From contig JAIUNH010000038.1 of NCBI GenBank assembly GCA_020161965.1, positions 1-14,433 on the forward strand: 14,433 nucleotides of DNA, read 5' to 3'. The stretch comes from Pseudomonadota bacterium. GTDB taxonomy: Bacteria; Pseudomonadota; Alphaproteobacteria; CACIAM-22H2. Shown piece by piece: positions 1 to 6,936 of this stretch; position 1 is the stretch's first letter, and the number at the start of each line of letters is the position of its first letter. The position numbers were made by a program, and so were the translations under genes. A model generated the notes under the pieces. The model saw only the letters and a program-made list of their open reading frames with translations, was not told the origin of the DNA and ran no database searches.

Positions 1-259
1 CCTGAAGATCGGCCATCACGTTGCGGATCGTCGCGGGCGACAGGCGTTCGGCCAATTGGCGCGACAGCGTGCGCGAGCCGACCGGCTCGCCCGTCTCGAC
101 ATAGGCTTCGACGACGCGCCGGAACACGTCGCGCGAGCGCTCGTCCAGGGCGCGGATGGCGGAATCGGCGACCTTCGCCGACAGCACGGCGGGACCGGCC
201 GTTTCGGCGACCGTCGAAGGCGTCTTACGCTCAAAAGGAACGACCGGCGTGCTGCGCAT
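1..259 (-). CDS. hrcA: HrcA heat-shock repressor, N-terminal part
   Basis: HrcA binds CIRCE operators and represses chaperone genes such as groESL. The visible 86 residues match its N-terminal winged helix: LDERSRDVFRR (38-48), then VETGEPVGSRTLSR (54-67) and LSPATIRNVMADL (73-85). The rest lies beyond the left edge. I chose the ATG at 259 because family similarity begins soon after it. It has no Shine-Dalgarno sequence, and a promoter-like element ends only a few bases upstream, so the mRNA may be leaderless. A TTG at 295 in the same frame, with GGACGG just before it, is an alternative start. In many alphaproteobacteria hrcA diverges directly from rph. Here a gene of unknown function has come between them. 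No CIRCE repeat is visible in the window. The assignment is firm; the start is less so. Confidence 0.9.
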   Translation of the reverse strand, partial: MRSTPVVPFERKTPSTVAETAGPAVLSAKVADSAIRALDERSRDVFRRVVEAYVETGEPVGSRTLSRQLAERLSPATIRNVMADLQ

Positions 260-266
260 AGCGAAA

Positions 267-296
267 ACGTTAGGCGCCGCATCCAGGGTCGTCAAG
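267..296 (-). promoter_or_regulatory. candidate hrcA promoter, RpoH-like
   Basis: Reading the minus strand, CTTG (296-293) is followed 18 bases later by CCTAACGT (274-267). The alphaproteobacterial sigma-32 consensus as I know it is CTTG-N17/18-CYTATNT; CTTG and CYTA match and the last positions are weaker. The same bases also fit a sigma-70 reading, TTGACG-N17-TAACGT. Either way, transcription would start at about 260, at the hrcA ATG. Heat-shock control of hrcA makes an RpoH site plausible, but this is inference from one motif. Confidence 0.35.
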
Positions 297-322
297 GTCC
301 GTCCAATTTTTGCCGACTAAAG

Positions 323-937
323 TTAAAAGGCTTTTCCAGAGTCTCCCTTAATTGCTTCATCGCACTGTTTTTCGTTATCGAACGAAAATTCGACAACGAC
401 ATATCCTTGGGAATCAGACAGTGCTGCTGCTGCCACAAAAATTGACCTCACACCATCTACTCTCTGCATTCCAGACGAAGCATCAAATGTATACGAGTAA
501 AAGCGCTCCTTTTGTCTCAGAGCCATCATAAAATCATGGTTCTCTTTCCAAAGTGCGCCGGACCTTAAAAAGCTCGTATTTTTGCTTTTCCCGTATTTTG
601 TATTCAACTGCGCATTAATTTCATCGACCTTTGACTGAAGCTCGCTGCCATAGCGCGAGACCCTCATTGTCCGGCCAATACCCTTGACCCAACATACACC
701 TGCGCTTGGGTGATATTGGATCACATAAGATTCAAAATCTGGATGCATTCGCGGCAAGGAATCGCATGAATACATGCCCGACGATTTTGTTGCCTTGCAC
801 GCAGTGTAAGCCCCGACATGCGAGCCCATTGTGACGCCAAATGGACCATCACGCGTCTGTCCATTTGCAAACAAAGGAATGCCAACAATGGCGACCGCAA
901 CAATAGCTAGAGCTTTGCCAAGCGTGTTGTAAGCCAT
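323..937 (-). CDS. secreted protein of unknown function in AT-rich insert
   Basis: I do not recognise this 204-residue protein. It has a basic N-terminus, a hydrophobic stretch (about 9-23) and a likely signal peptidase I site near residues 24-27, so it is probably periplasmic. The mature part begins with GPFGVTMGSHVGAY, a pattern seen in several small periplasmic proteins. It holds four cysteines (47, 58, 82, 192), enough for two disulfides, and has no transmembrane segment beyond the leader. The ATG at 937 has a strong AAGGTGG ribosome site 3 bases upstream, so the gene looks translatable. Its DNA is clearly richer in A and T than all the flanking genes, and codon choice differs, which suggests transfer. 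It lies upstream of hrcA on the same strand with no terminator visible between them, so read-through is possible. Confidence 0.75.
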   Translation of the reverse strand: MAYNTLGKALAIVAVAIVGIPLFANGQTRDGPFGVTMGSHVGAYTACKATKSSGMYSCDSLPRMHPDFESYVIQYHPSAGVCWVKGIGRTMRVSRYGSELQSKVDEINAQLNTKYGKSKNTSFLRSGALWKENHDFMMALRQKERFYSYTFDASSGMQRVDGVRSIFVAAAALSDSQGYVVVEFSFDNEKQCDEAIKGDSGKAF

Positions 938-1142
938 CGCCCACCTTTGAAGTTTTGATGAGTCAAAGATTGAATATCTTAGATGATACTAACTATGAAA
1001 GGATTTAAAAACTGAGACTAGCGTGCACCACATCGTGCATTGATAAGCTATTTTCATAAGTATTTTATGCCCGCCCTGGACCCGCCGGGCGCTCTCCCCT
1101 ATGGTCGCGGCCGAAAATCACCTCCGTCCGAAAGTCACCTAT
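938..1142. other. AT-rich intergenic region before rph, with a short inverted repeat
   Basis: This stretch lies between the divergent unknown gene and rph and holds no credible gene. It is AT-rich to about 1068 and then turns abruptly GC-rich, which probably marks the right edge of the foreign insert. An inverted repeat TGCAC-N6-GTGCA lies at 1024-1039, where CGTGCA also occurs twice as a direct repeat 12 bases apart. A weak promoter-like TTGATA (1040-1045) with T/A-rich sequence at 1061-1068 follows and could serve rph. A GC-rich inverted repeat GCCCG-N12-CGGGC (1069-1090) sits in the presumed rph leader. None of these is strong alone. Confidence 0.4.
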
Positions 1143-1874
1143 ATGCGCCCCTCCGGCCGCAAAAACGATCAGCTTCGTGCCGTCAGCCTCGAGCCCGGCT
1201 TCACCAAACATGCCGAGGGCTCGTGCCTTATTCGCTTCGGCGACACGCATGTGCTGTGCACCGCCTCGGTCGACGAAAAGGTCCCGCCCTTCCTGCGCAA
1301 TTCGGGTGCAGGCTGGGTGACGGCCGAATACGGCATGCTGCCGCGTTCGACCCACACGCGCACCGACCGCGAAGCCGCCAAGGGCAAGCAATCGGGCCGC
1401 ACGCAGGAAATCCAGCGTTTGATCGGCCGCTCGCTGCGCTCGGTCCTCGACGCGAAGGCGTTGGGCGAACGCCAGATCAAGATCGATTGCGATGTGCTGC
1501 AAGCCGATGGCGGAACGCGCACCGCGTCGATCACCGGCGCTTGGGTCGCGTTGCATCAAGCGCTGACCAAGCTGGTCGTGGCGAAGGTGATCCCCGCCGT
1601 CCCGCTGCGCGATCACGTCGCCGCGATTTCCTGCGGCATCTCCAACGGCAACGCCGTGCTCGATCTCGATTACGTCGAAGATTCGGCCTGCGAGGTCGAT
1701 GCGAATTTCGTGCTGACCGGTTCGCAAGCCATCGTCGAGGTCCAGGGCACGGCCGAGCGCGATCCCTTCACCAAGGATCAATTGCTTGCCATGCTGGGCC
1801 TTGCCGAGAAGGGCATCGGCGAACTCGTCGCGTTGCAGAAGAAGGCGATCGCCGCATGGGAAGTCGCCAACTAA
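1143..1874 (+). CDS. rph: ribonuclease PH
   Basis: RNase PH is a phosphate-dependent 3'-5' exoribonuclease that trims tRNA precursors; it works as a hexameric ring in the cytoplasm. The 243-residue length is normal. Family motifs in order: MRPSGR at the N-terminus, KHAEGSCLIRFGDTHVLCTASV (22-43), GWVTAEYGMLPRSTHTR (57-73), GRTQEIQRLIGRSLR (85-99) with the phosphate-binding arginine 86, DCDVLQADGGTRTASITGA (115-133), and the acidic catalytic pair in LDLDYVEDSACEVDAN (probably D180 and D186). I chose the ATG at 1143 because MRPSGR is the conserved start. An upstream ATG at 1101 in the same frame would add 14 unconserved residues. Neither has a good ribosome site. It is the first gene of rph-rdgB-hemW and overlaps rdgB by 19 bases. 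Confidence 0.96.
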   Translation: MRPSGRKNDQLRAVSLEPGFTKHAEGSCLIRFGDTHVLCTASVDEKVPPFLRNSGAGWVTAEYGMLPRSTHTRTDREAAKGKQSGRTQEIQRLIGRSLRSVLDAKALGERQIKIDCDVLQADGGTRTASITGAWVALHQALTKLVVAKVIPAVPLRDHVAAISCGISNGNAVLDLDYVEDSACEVDANFVLTGSQAIVEVQGTAERDPFTKDQLLAMLGLAEKGIGELVALQKKAIAAWEVAN

Positions 1875-2473
1875 CCGAGCCCACGCTCGTCATCGCGACC
1901 CACAACAAGGGCAAGCTGGTCGAAATCGCCGACCTGATGCGGCCCTTCGGCGTGGCGTGCGTGTCGGCGGGCGACAAGGGCGTGTCGGAGCCCGAGGAGA
2001 CGGGCACGACCTTCGAAGCCAACGCGGAACTAAAAGCGCTGCATTCGGCGCGCGCCACCGGCTTGCCCGCCCTTGCCGACGATTCCGGTCTTTGCGTGAA
2101 CGCACTGAACGGCGATCCGGGGCTTTATTCGGCGCGCTGGGCGGGGCCCACGAAAGATTTCGGCCTCGCGATGCGCAAAGTGGAAGACGCACTGGCTGCG
2201 AAAAACGCGAAAGACCGGAGCGCCTTCTTCGTCGCGTGTTTGACGCTCGCCTGGCCCGACGGGCATTGCGAGACGTTTCGCGGCGAGGTGCATGGGCATG
2301 TCGTCTGGCCGCCGCGCGGGGATCGGGGCTTCGGCTACGATCCGATGTTCGTGGCCGAGAACGAGACGATCACTTTCGGCGAGATGGAGCCTGGCCGCAA
2401 ACACGCGATGAGCCATCGCGCGCGCGCCTTCGCCGATTTGGTCGCCGCTTGCATCGCGGGACGACGCGGATGA
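1856..2473 (+). CDS. rdgB: XTP/dITP pyrophosphatase (RdgB/HAM1)
   Basis: RdgB hydrolyses dITP, XTP and ITP to monophosphates and keeps deaminated purines out of DNA and RNA. The 205-residue product has the substrate-binding start LVIATHNKGKLVEI (11-24), FEANAELKA (53-61), the catalytic ALADDSGLCVNALNG block (72-86, with D75 and D76), GDRGFGYDPMF near residue 155 and the C-terminal MSHRARAF. The ATG at 1856 lies inside the end of rph and has GAAGG about 10 bases upstream. It adds only about ten residues before the conserved strand, so it is the best start. The 19-base overlap with rph and the ATGA overlap with hemW (2470-2473) indicate one operon with translational coupling. The rph-rdgB pairing is common in proteobacteria. 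Confidence 0.96.
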   Translation: MGSRQLTEPTLVIATHNKGKLVEIADLMRPFGVACVSAGDKGVSEPEETGTTFEANAELKALHSARATGLPALADDSGLCVNALNGDPGLYSARWAGPTKDFGLAMRKVEDALAAKNAKDRSAFFVACLTLAWPDGHCETFRGEVHGHVVWPPRGDRGFGYDPMFVAENETITFGEMEPGRKHAMSHRARAFADLVAACIAGRRG

Positions 2474-3645
2474 GCGATATCGGCCCGCCCGCCGAGTTCG
2501 CCGTTTACGTTCACTGGCCCTTCTGCAAATCGAAGTGCCCGTATTGCGATTTCAATTCGCATGTCCGCGACAAGATCGACGAGGCGGCGTGGGAACAAGC
2601 GCTGCTGACCGAACTCGATTATTACGCCGCCCTCACGCCCAACCGGACGATCACGTCGATTTTTTTCGGCGGCGGTACGCCGTCGCTGATGGCGCCGCGC
2701 ACGGCGGCGGCCGTGCTCGACCGTATCGCGACGCGCTGGCGCATCGCCGACGATCCCGAGATCACGCTCGAAGCCAATCCCAATTCGGCCGAGGCTGAAC
2801 GCTTCGCCGGGTTCAAAGCGGCAGGTGTCGAGCGCCTATCGATCGGTGTGCAGGCGCTGGACGACAAGGCGCTGAAGTTCTTGGGGCGCGGCCATGATGT
2901 GCGCGAGGCGCGCCACGCGATCGATCGCGCGGCCGCATTGTTCGATCGATTCTCGTTCGATTTGATCTATGCGCGGCCCGATCAGAACGAAAACGATTGG
3001 CGCCAGGAATTGAAAGCCGCGTTGGCGCTGGGCCCGTCGCATATCTCGGTCTATCAACTCACGCTCGAAGCGGGCACGCGCTTCCAGCAAATGGCGGCGC
3101 GCGGCGAGTTGGTGCTGCCGTCCGAAGATCGCCAGGAAGCGTTGTTCGATGCGACGCAAGACGTGCTGAACGATGCGGGCCTGCCCGCCTACGAAGTGTC
3201 GAACCACGCCAAGCCGGGGCATGAGTCGCGGCATAACCGCGTCTATTGGCGTTACGACGATTATGTCGGCGTGGGCCCGGGCGCCCATGGCCGCATCACG
3301 GTCGACGGCGTCAAGCGCGCGACGCGCCAGGAGAAAGCGCCGGAGACGTGGCTCAAACAAGTCGCCGAGCGCGGCCACGGCACGGCGGAGGACACGGCGC
3401 TCGAACACGCCGATCAGGCCGACGAAGCGCTGATGATGGGCTTGCGCTTGGTCGAAGGGATCGATGCGCGGCGCTTCGAACGCGTGACCGGCATGAAGCT
3501 GGAAGGCGAAGGCGGCATGCTCGACACCGCGCGGATCGATCGCTTGGTGCGCGACGGATTCTTGGCCCGCACGCAACACGGCTTCCGCCCCACGCCGCAG
3601 GGGCTGAAGCTGGTCAACGCGCTGCTATCGGCGTTGATGGGTTAG
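2470..3645 (+). CDS. hemW: radical SAM heme chaperone HemW
   Basis: HemW binds heme and delivers it to target proteins. It was long annotated as an oxygen-independent coproporphyrinogen III oxidase (HemN-like) but lacks that activity in characterised members. The 391-residue protein carries the CX3CX2C cluster motif as Cys19, Cys23 and Cys26 (FCKSKCPYCDF), the SAM-binding FFGGGTPSLM (65-74), ERLSIGVQALDD, and the HemW signature SRHNRVYWRYDDYVGVGPGAHG. The C-terminal winged-helix HemN_C domain follows. The extra N-terminal region of true HemN is absent, which favours HemW. The start overlaps the rdgB stop by four bases (ATGA). The stop overlaps the stop of the opposing lipoprotein gene by four bases (3642-3645), so the two transcripts must overlap at their 3' ends. 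Confidence 0.95.
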   Translation: MSDIGPPAEFAVYVHWPFCKSKCPYCDFNSHVRDKIDEAAWEQALLTELDYYAALTPNRTITSIFFGGGTPSLMAPRTAAAVLDRIATRWRIADDPEITLEANPNSAEAERFAGFKAAGVERLSIGVQALDDKALKFLGRGHDVREARHAIDRAAALFDRFSFDLIYARPDQNENDWRQELKAALALGPSHISVYQLTLEAGTRFQQMAARGELVLPSEDRQEALFDATQDVLNDAGLPAYEVSNHAKPGHESRHNRVYWRYDDYVGVGPGAHGRITVDGVKRATRQEKAPETWLKQVAERGHGTAEDTALEHADQADEALMMGLRLVEGIDARRFERVTGMKLEGEGGMLDTARIDRLVRDGFLARTQHGFRPTPQGLKLVNALLSALMG

Positions 3646-4976
3646 TTGGCGGGCGTTTCGAACGAATCGCGCGCGGGCGAGATCGCGAAGGGGCCTTCGC
3701 GGCGCACTTCGATGACGGCAAGGCCGCGATCGACCAGACCCGACGGCAGGAAGCGGAAAATCCCTTCGATGCCGGCGAAGCCCGTGGGCACGGTCAGCAC
3801 CGGCAGCGAATAATCCGCACCCTCCGCCCCTTTGTCGCGCGCCAGCACGGCGGCGAGTGCCACGGCATCGTAAGCGAGCGTGGCGACGCGCGGGGCGGCA
3901 CGGCCGAACACCTCGCGATAATGGCGCTCGAAACTCTGCCGCGCTTCAGGCGGGGGCCCGGCGAACCAGCCGCCGAGCAACGACGGTTCGCGCAACGAAC
4001 GCGGATCGTCCCATTGCGGAATGCCGAGGAAGCGAATGCGCGCGGGATCGATCTCGTGCAGATGCAATTGGCTCGCGACTTGCGCCAAACGGTCGCCCAA
4101 ATCGGGCAGCAGGATCGCTTCGAAATCCAGTTCCGGCGGTTCGCGCGCCGCTTCGCCGCGTTGGGCGCGCGGCGGCGGCGGGCCGACATTGCCCGCGCGG
4201 CGCACCCAGGGGGTCACGTCCAGCGTGCCGGGATCGTAGCGTTCGACGCGCACCAGCGTGCCTTGCGTGGCGATCAGCGCGTCGCGGAACGCAGCTTCCG
4301 ACGCTAAGCCGATCGCGTTGTTGGGCACCAGCGCCACGAATTTTTCGAGCCCGCGCGAGCGCGCGAAATCGACCGTGCGGCGGATCGAGGCTTGCGGGGC
4401 GAGGCCCAGCACGAACACGTTGGAGCTGGCGGCGGCGACATCGTTGGAAAACGCCAGTGCCGCGATCCCCGCTTCGCGCGCGCGCGGGGCAATCGCCTGC
4501 GCTTCGGCCGACAGCAACGGGCCCACGACCAAGCGCGCACCTTGTTCCACCGCCCAATCGAACGCGGCGACCGCCCCTTCCGGCGTGCCGCCGGTGTCGC
4601 GCGGCAGCAGGACGAATTCGTCGTCAGCGACGTCGTAAAGGGCGAGCGTGGCGGCATCGAGCAACGCGCGGCCCACGGCGGCGTTGGGGCCGCTCAAGGG
4701 TACAAGGAACGCGACGCGCGGCGCACCCTTCGGGCCCGGCGGAATGGCGGGTGTAGCTTCTTGCTGGACCGGGGCGGCAGGAACGGGTTCCTGCACGACG
4801 GGTGCGGCCGGGACCGGCATAATCAACGGCGGCGGCGTTACCGCCGGTGCAGGTGCCGGGGCTTGCGTCGTCGGCTGGTTTCGGCCGAAAACGCCCGCTA
4901 CCCTCGGGTCGTCGCACGCGGCGAGCAAGGGTGCTGCGACAAGTAGGGCGAAGAAGGCGATCAGGCGGGAGCGCAA
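3642..4976 (-). CDS. penicillin-binding protein activator (LpoA/LppC family) lipoprotein
   Basis: The C-terminal domain of LpoA activates the peptidoglycan synthase PBP1A from the outer membrane in E. coli. This 444-residue homologue has a lipoprotein leader with lipobox L-A-A-Cys21, a Pro/Ala-rich linker (about 34-86), then a periplasmic-binding-protein fold opening with RVAFLVPLSGPNAAVGRALLDAATLALYD (87-115). It lacks the N-terminal TPR domain of enterobacterial LpoA. The start must be TTG at 4976: it is the only start that keeps the leader, an in-frame stop lies 12 bases further upstream, and GAGGA is well placed. Residue +2 after the lipid-bearing cysteine is Asp, which in E. coli would keep it in the inner membrane. 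It diverges from rsmI with 6 bp between start codons, matching the yraL/yraM layout of E. coli. The PBP-activator role here is inferred from the family. Confidence 0.88.
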   Translation of the reverse strand: MRSRLIAFFALLVAAPLLAACDDPRVAGVFGRNQPTTQAPAPAPAVTPPPLIMPVPAAPVVQEPVPAAPVQQEATPAIPPGPKGAPRVAFLVPLSGPNAAVGRALLDAATLALYDVADDEFVLLPRDTGGTPEGAVAAFDWAVEQGARLVVGPLLSAEAQAIAPRAREAGIAALAFSNDVAAASSNVFVLGLAPQASIRRTVDFARSRGLEKFVALVPNNAIGLASEAAFRDALIATQGTLVRVERYDPGTLDVTPWVRRAGNVGPPPPRAQRGEAAREPPELDFEAILLPDLGDRLAQVASQLHLHEIDPARIRFLGIPQWDDPRSLREPSLLGGWFAGPPPEARQSFERHYREVFGRAAPRVATLAYDAVALAAVLARDKGAEGADYSLPVLTVPTGFAGIEGIFRFLPSGLVDRGLAVIEVRREGPFAISPARDSFETPAN

Positions 4977-4982
4977 AGTTTT

Positions 4983-5882
4983 ATGTCCTCAGACGACGAG
5001 CCGGAGACTAGCTTCGAAGCGCCGCCGAATCCAGGCGCGATAAAGCCCGGGCTTTATCTGGTCGCGACGCCGCTGGGCAATTTGGGCGACATCTCCGCTC
5101 GCCAAAAAGCGGTGCTGGCGGCGGCGAGCACGATCGCGGCGGAGGATACGCGCGTCGCGCGGCGGCTGCTGTCGGCGATGGGGCTGATCGCGCCACGTCT
5201 GGTCCGTTGCGACGAGCGCGAAAGTGCCGCCGTCGCCGAAAAATTGATCGCGCGGGTGCGCGACGGCGAGATCGTCGCCTTCGTCTCCGACGCCGGCATG
5301 CCCGCGATCGCCGATCCGGGGGCGGCGTTGGTGCGCGCGGCGCGCGATGCGAATATTCCGTTCACGGTGATCCCCGGCCCCTCGGCATTGACCACAGCGC
5401 TGGCGCTGTCGGGCTTGCCCGCCGAGCCCGCGTTGTTCCTCGGCTTTCTGCCGCCCAAACAGGGCCCGCGCGCGCGGCGCTTGCGGGAGTTCAAAGATCT
5501 GCCCGCCACACTGGTCGCGTTCGAAGCGCCGCATCGTTTGGTCGAAACGCTGCAAGCGATGGCGGAGGTGCTGGGTCCGCGCGAATCTTGCGTGGCGCGC
5601 GAAGTGACCAAGCGGCACGAGGAAGCGCGCGCCGGCACGCTGCCGGAACTTGCAGCACATTACGAAGCGGCGGGCGTATTGGGCGAATGCGTGATCGTCG
5701 TCGCCCCGCCCGCGGAAAGCGACGCGCCGGCGACCGACGCAGAAACGCTCGACGCCAAGCTCCGCGCTGCCCTGGAAACGCTGGGCGTGCGCGACGCCGC
5801 CGATCGCGTGGCGGCAGAAACCGGTTTGAAGCGCCGCGAAGTCTATTCCCGCGCCTTGGAACTGGGCGGTAAGAAGCGGTGA
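4983..5882 (+). CDS. rsmI: 16S rRNA (cytidine-1402-2'-O)-methyltransferase
   Basis: RsmI uses S-adenosylmethionine to 2'-O-methylate C1402 in the decoding centre of 16S rRNA. The 299-residue protein has the tetrapyrrole-methylase fold: GLYLVATPLGNLGDIS (23-38), IAAEDTRVARRLL (51-63), FVSDAGMPAIADPG (100-113), VIPGPSALTTALALSGLP (129-146), FLGFLP, EAPHRLVETL and CVAREVTKRHEE. A C-terminal helical domain ends the protein. The first 22 residues are acidic and poorly conserved. The ATG at 4983 has GGGAG 11 bases upstream, inside the coding region of the opposite lipoprotein gene. It overlaps yraN by four bases and heads a probable operon running to gshB. Confidence 0.96.
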   Translation: MSSDDEPETSFEAPPNPGAIKPGLYLVATPLGNLGDISARQKAVLAAASTIAAEDTRVARRLLSAMGLIAPRLVRCDERESAAVAEKLIARVRDGEIVAFVSDAGMPAIADPGAALVRAARDANIPFTVIPGPSALTTALALSGLPAEPALFLGFLPPKQGPRARRLREFKDLPATLVAFEAPHRLVETLQAMAEVLGPRESCVAREVTKRHEEARAGTLPELAAHYEAAGVLGECVIVVAPPAESDAPATDAETLDAKLRAALETLGVRDAADRVAAETGLKRREVYSRALELGGKKR

Positions 5883-6259
5883 AGTCGACGCGCCATATCC
5901 GCCATCAAAAGCGCGGATCGTGGGCCGAGACCTTGGCTTCGTGGCGCTTGCGCTTGGCGGGTTGGCGCATCGTCGGCCGCGATTTGCGCCTCGGGGCCGC
6001 ACAGGTCGATATCGTGGCCGCGCGGCGCGGCATCCTCGCTTTCGTCGAGGTGAAGTTGCGCGCGGATCTGGACGCGGCGGCCGAAGCGCTGCACCCGGCC
6101 CAACGTCAACGCATTGTTCGCGCGGCCGAAATTTTCCTCGCCAAGAATCCCGAGTTCGCCGCATTCGAGACACGATTCGACGCCATTCTGGTGGCGCCCG
6201 GACGTTGGCCCCAGCATCTGCAAGATGCTTGGCGCGACTCGAATTCAGGTTCTACATAG
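5879..6259 (+). CDS. yraN: YraN family (UPF0102) nuclease-fold protein
   Basis: YraN proteins are small, widely conserved and resemble Holliday-junction resolvases and restriction-endonuclease folds; their biological role is not settled. The 126-residue product shows AETLASWRLRLAGWRIVGRDLR (16-37), QVDIVAARRGILAFVEVK (42-59) and a helical C-terminus. The nuclease-type residues D44 and the E57/K59 pair of EVK are present. The glutamate that normally precedes the first Asp (GEID) is Gln42 here, which could weaken metal binding. The start is GTG at 5879, overlapping the rsmI stop as GTGA, so translation is probably coupled. The rsmI-yraN pairing is common in alphaproteobacteria. Confidence 0.92.
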   Translation: MKSTRHIRHQKRGSWAETLASWRLRLAGWRIVGRDLRLGAAQVDIVAARRGILAFVEVKLRADLDAAAEALHPAQRQRIVRAAEIFLAKNPEFAAFETRFDAILVAPGRWPQHLQDAWRDSNSGST

Positions 6260-6291
6260 AAGGATTCCGGGGAACGAAGGGATCGCACGAC

Positions 6292-6936
6292 ATGCGGGGT
6301 TTCCTGACCAAAACGAAAATCGCGGTGGCGCTGACGGGTTTGGTGCTGCTGCCGGGCTGCGTGGGCGTGGTCGCGGGTGCGGCCGCCACCGGCGGTGTCG
6401 CCGCCGTGCAAGAGCGCGGCTTCGTGGGCACCGCGAACGACAACGGTATTGCGCTGGAGATCAATCATTATTGGTTCCAGAAATCGACCAGCATGTTTTC
6501 GGCGTTGTCGACGCAGATCTATGAAGGCCGGGTGCTGATCACCGGGGCCGTCACCGATCCCGACATGCGCGCCGAGGCCGTCCAGCTCGCCTGGAAGGCG
6601 AAGAACGTGCGCGAGATTCTCAACGAGATCGAAGTGACCGACGAAGGCGGGCTGAAAGCCTATGCCAAGGACACTTGGGCCGCGAACGAACTGCGCTCGC
6701 GCTTGTTGTTCGCGCGCGGCGTGAACTCGATCAATTTCTCGGTCGAAGTCGTCAACGGCACGGTCTATCTGCTGGGCGTGTCGAACGACCAAGCCGAGCA
6801 GGATCGCGTCCTGGCGATCGCGCGCAACCTCGCCAATATCCGTCGCGTCGTCAGCCACATCATCAACAAGGACGATCCGCGCCGCACCCGTCCGCCGCCG
6901 GGCGAAGAAGGGGCGAAGAGCGCGAGCGCTTCTTGA
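6292..6936 (+). CDS. BON-domain lipoprotein, DolP-like
   Basis: The 214-residue protein has a lipoprotein leader ending in LLPGC (Cys23), a small-residue spacer, and two BON domains at about 52-116 and 127-193. The repeated core is EGRVLITGAVTDPDMRAEAVQLA in the first and NGTVYLLGVSNDQAEQDRVL in the second. BON domains bind phospholipid or other membrane surfaces. In E. coli the two-BON lipoprotein DolP (YraP) supports outer-membrane integrity and BAM function, and its gene lies beside yraN and lpoA, as here. The ATG at 6292 has GAAGGGA 9 bases upstream. The tail after residue 194 is charged and proline-rich. Calling it a DolP counterpart is inference from domains plus gene neighbourhood. Confidence 0.88.
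   Translation: MRGFLTKTKIAVALTGLVLLPGCVGVVAGAAATGGVAAVQERGFVGTANDNGIALEINHYWFQKSTSMFSALSTQIYEGRVLITGAVTDPDMRAEAVQLAWKAKNVREILNEIEVTDEGGLKAYAKDTWAANELRSRLLFARGVNSINFSVEVVNGTVYLLGVSNDQAEQDRVLAIARNLANIRRVVSHIINKDDPRRTRPPPGEEGAKSASAS

Noticed and set aside
305..335. AAAAG/CTTTT near the end of the unknown gene as a terminator before hrcA
   Set aside because: The stem is four A-T pairs around a 3-base loop, too weak to support.
1101..1142. A longer rph start at the ATG at 1101
   Set aside because: RNase PH normally begins at MRPSGR, which corresponds to 1143, and the upstream ATG has no ribosome site.
260..1142. A CIRCE operator upstream of hrcA or rph
   Set aside because: No copy of TTAGCACTC-N9-GAGTGCTAA or a near match is visible on either strand.
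3246..4307. A 353-codon plus-strand frame spanning the end of hemW and the lipoprotein gene
   Set aside because: It crosses the convergent junction, is Arg-rich and low in complexity, and overlaps two confirmed genes.
4989..6173. A 394-codon minus-strand frame opposite rsmI and yraN
   Set aside because: It is antisense to two recognised genes, with no motif and no ribosome site.
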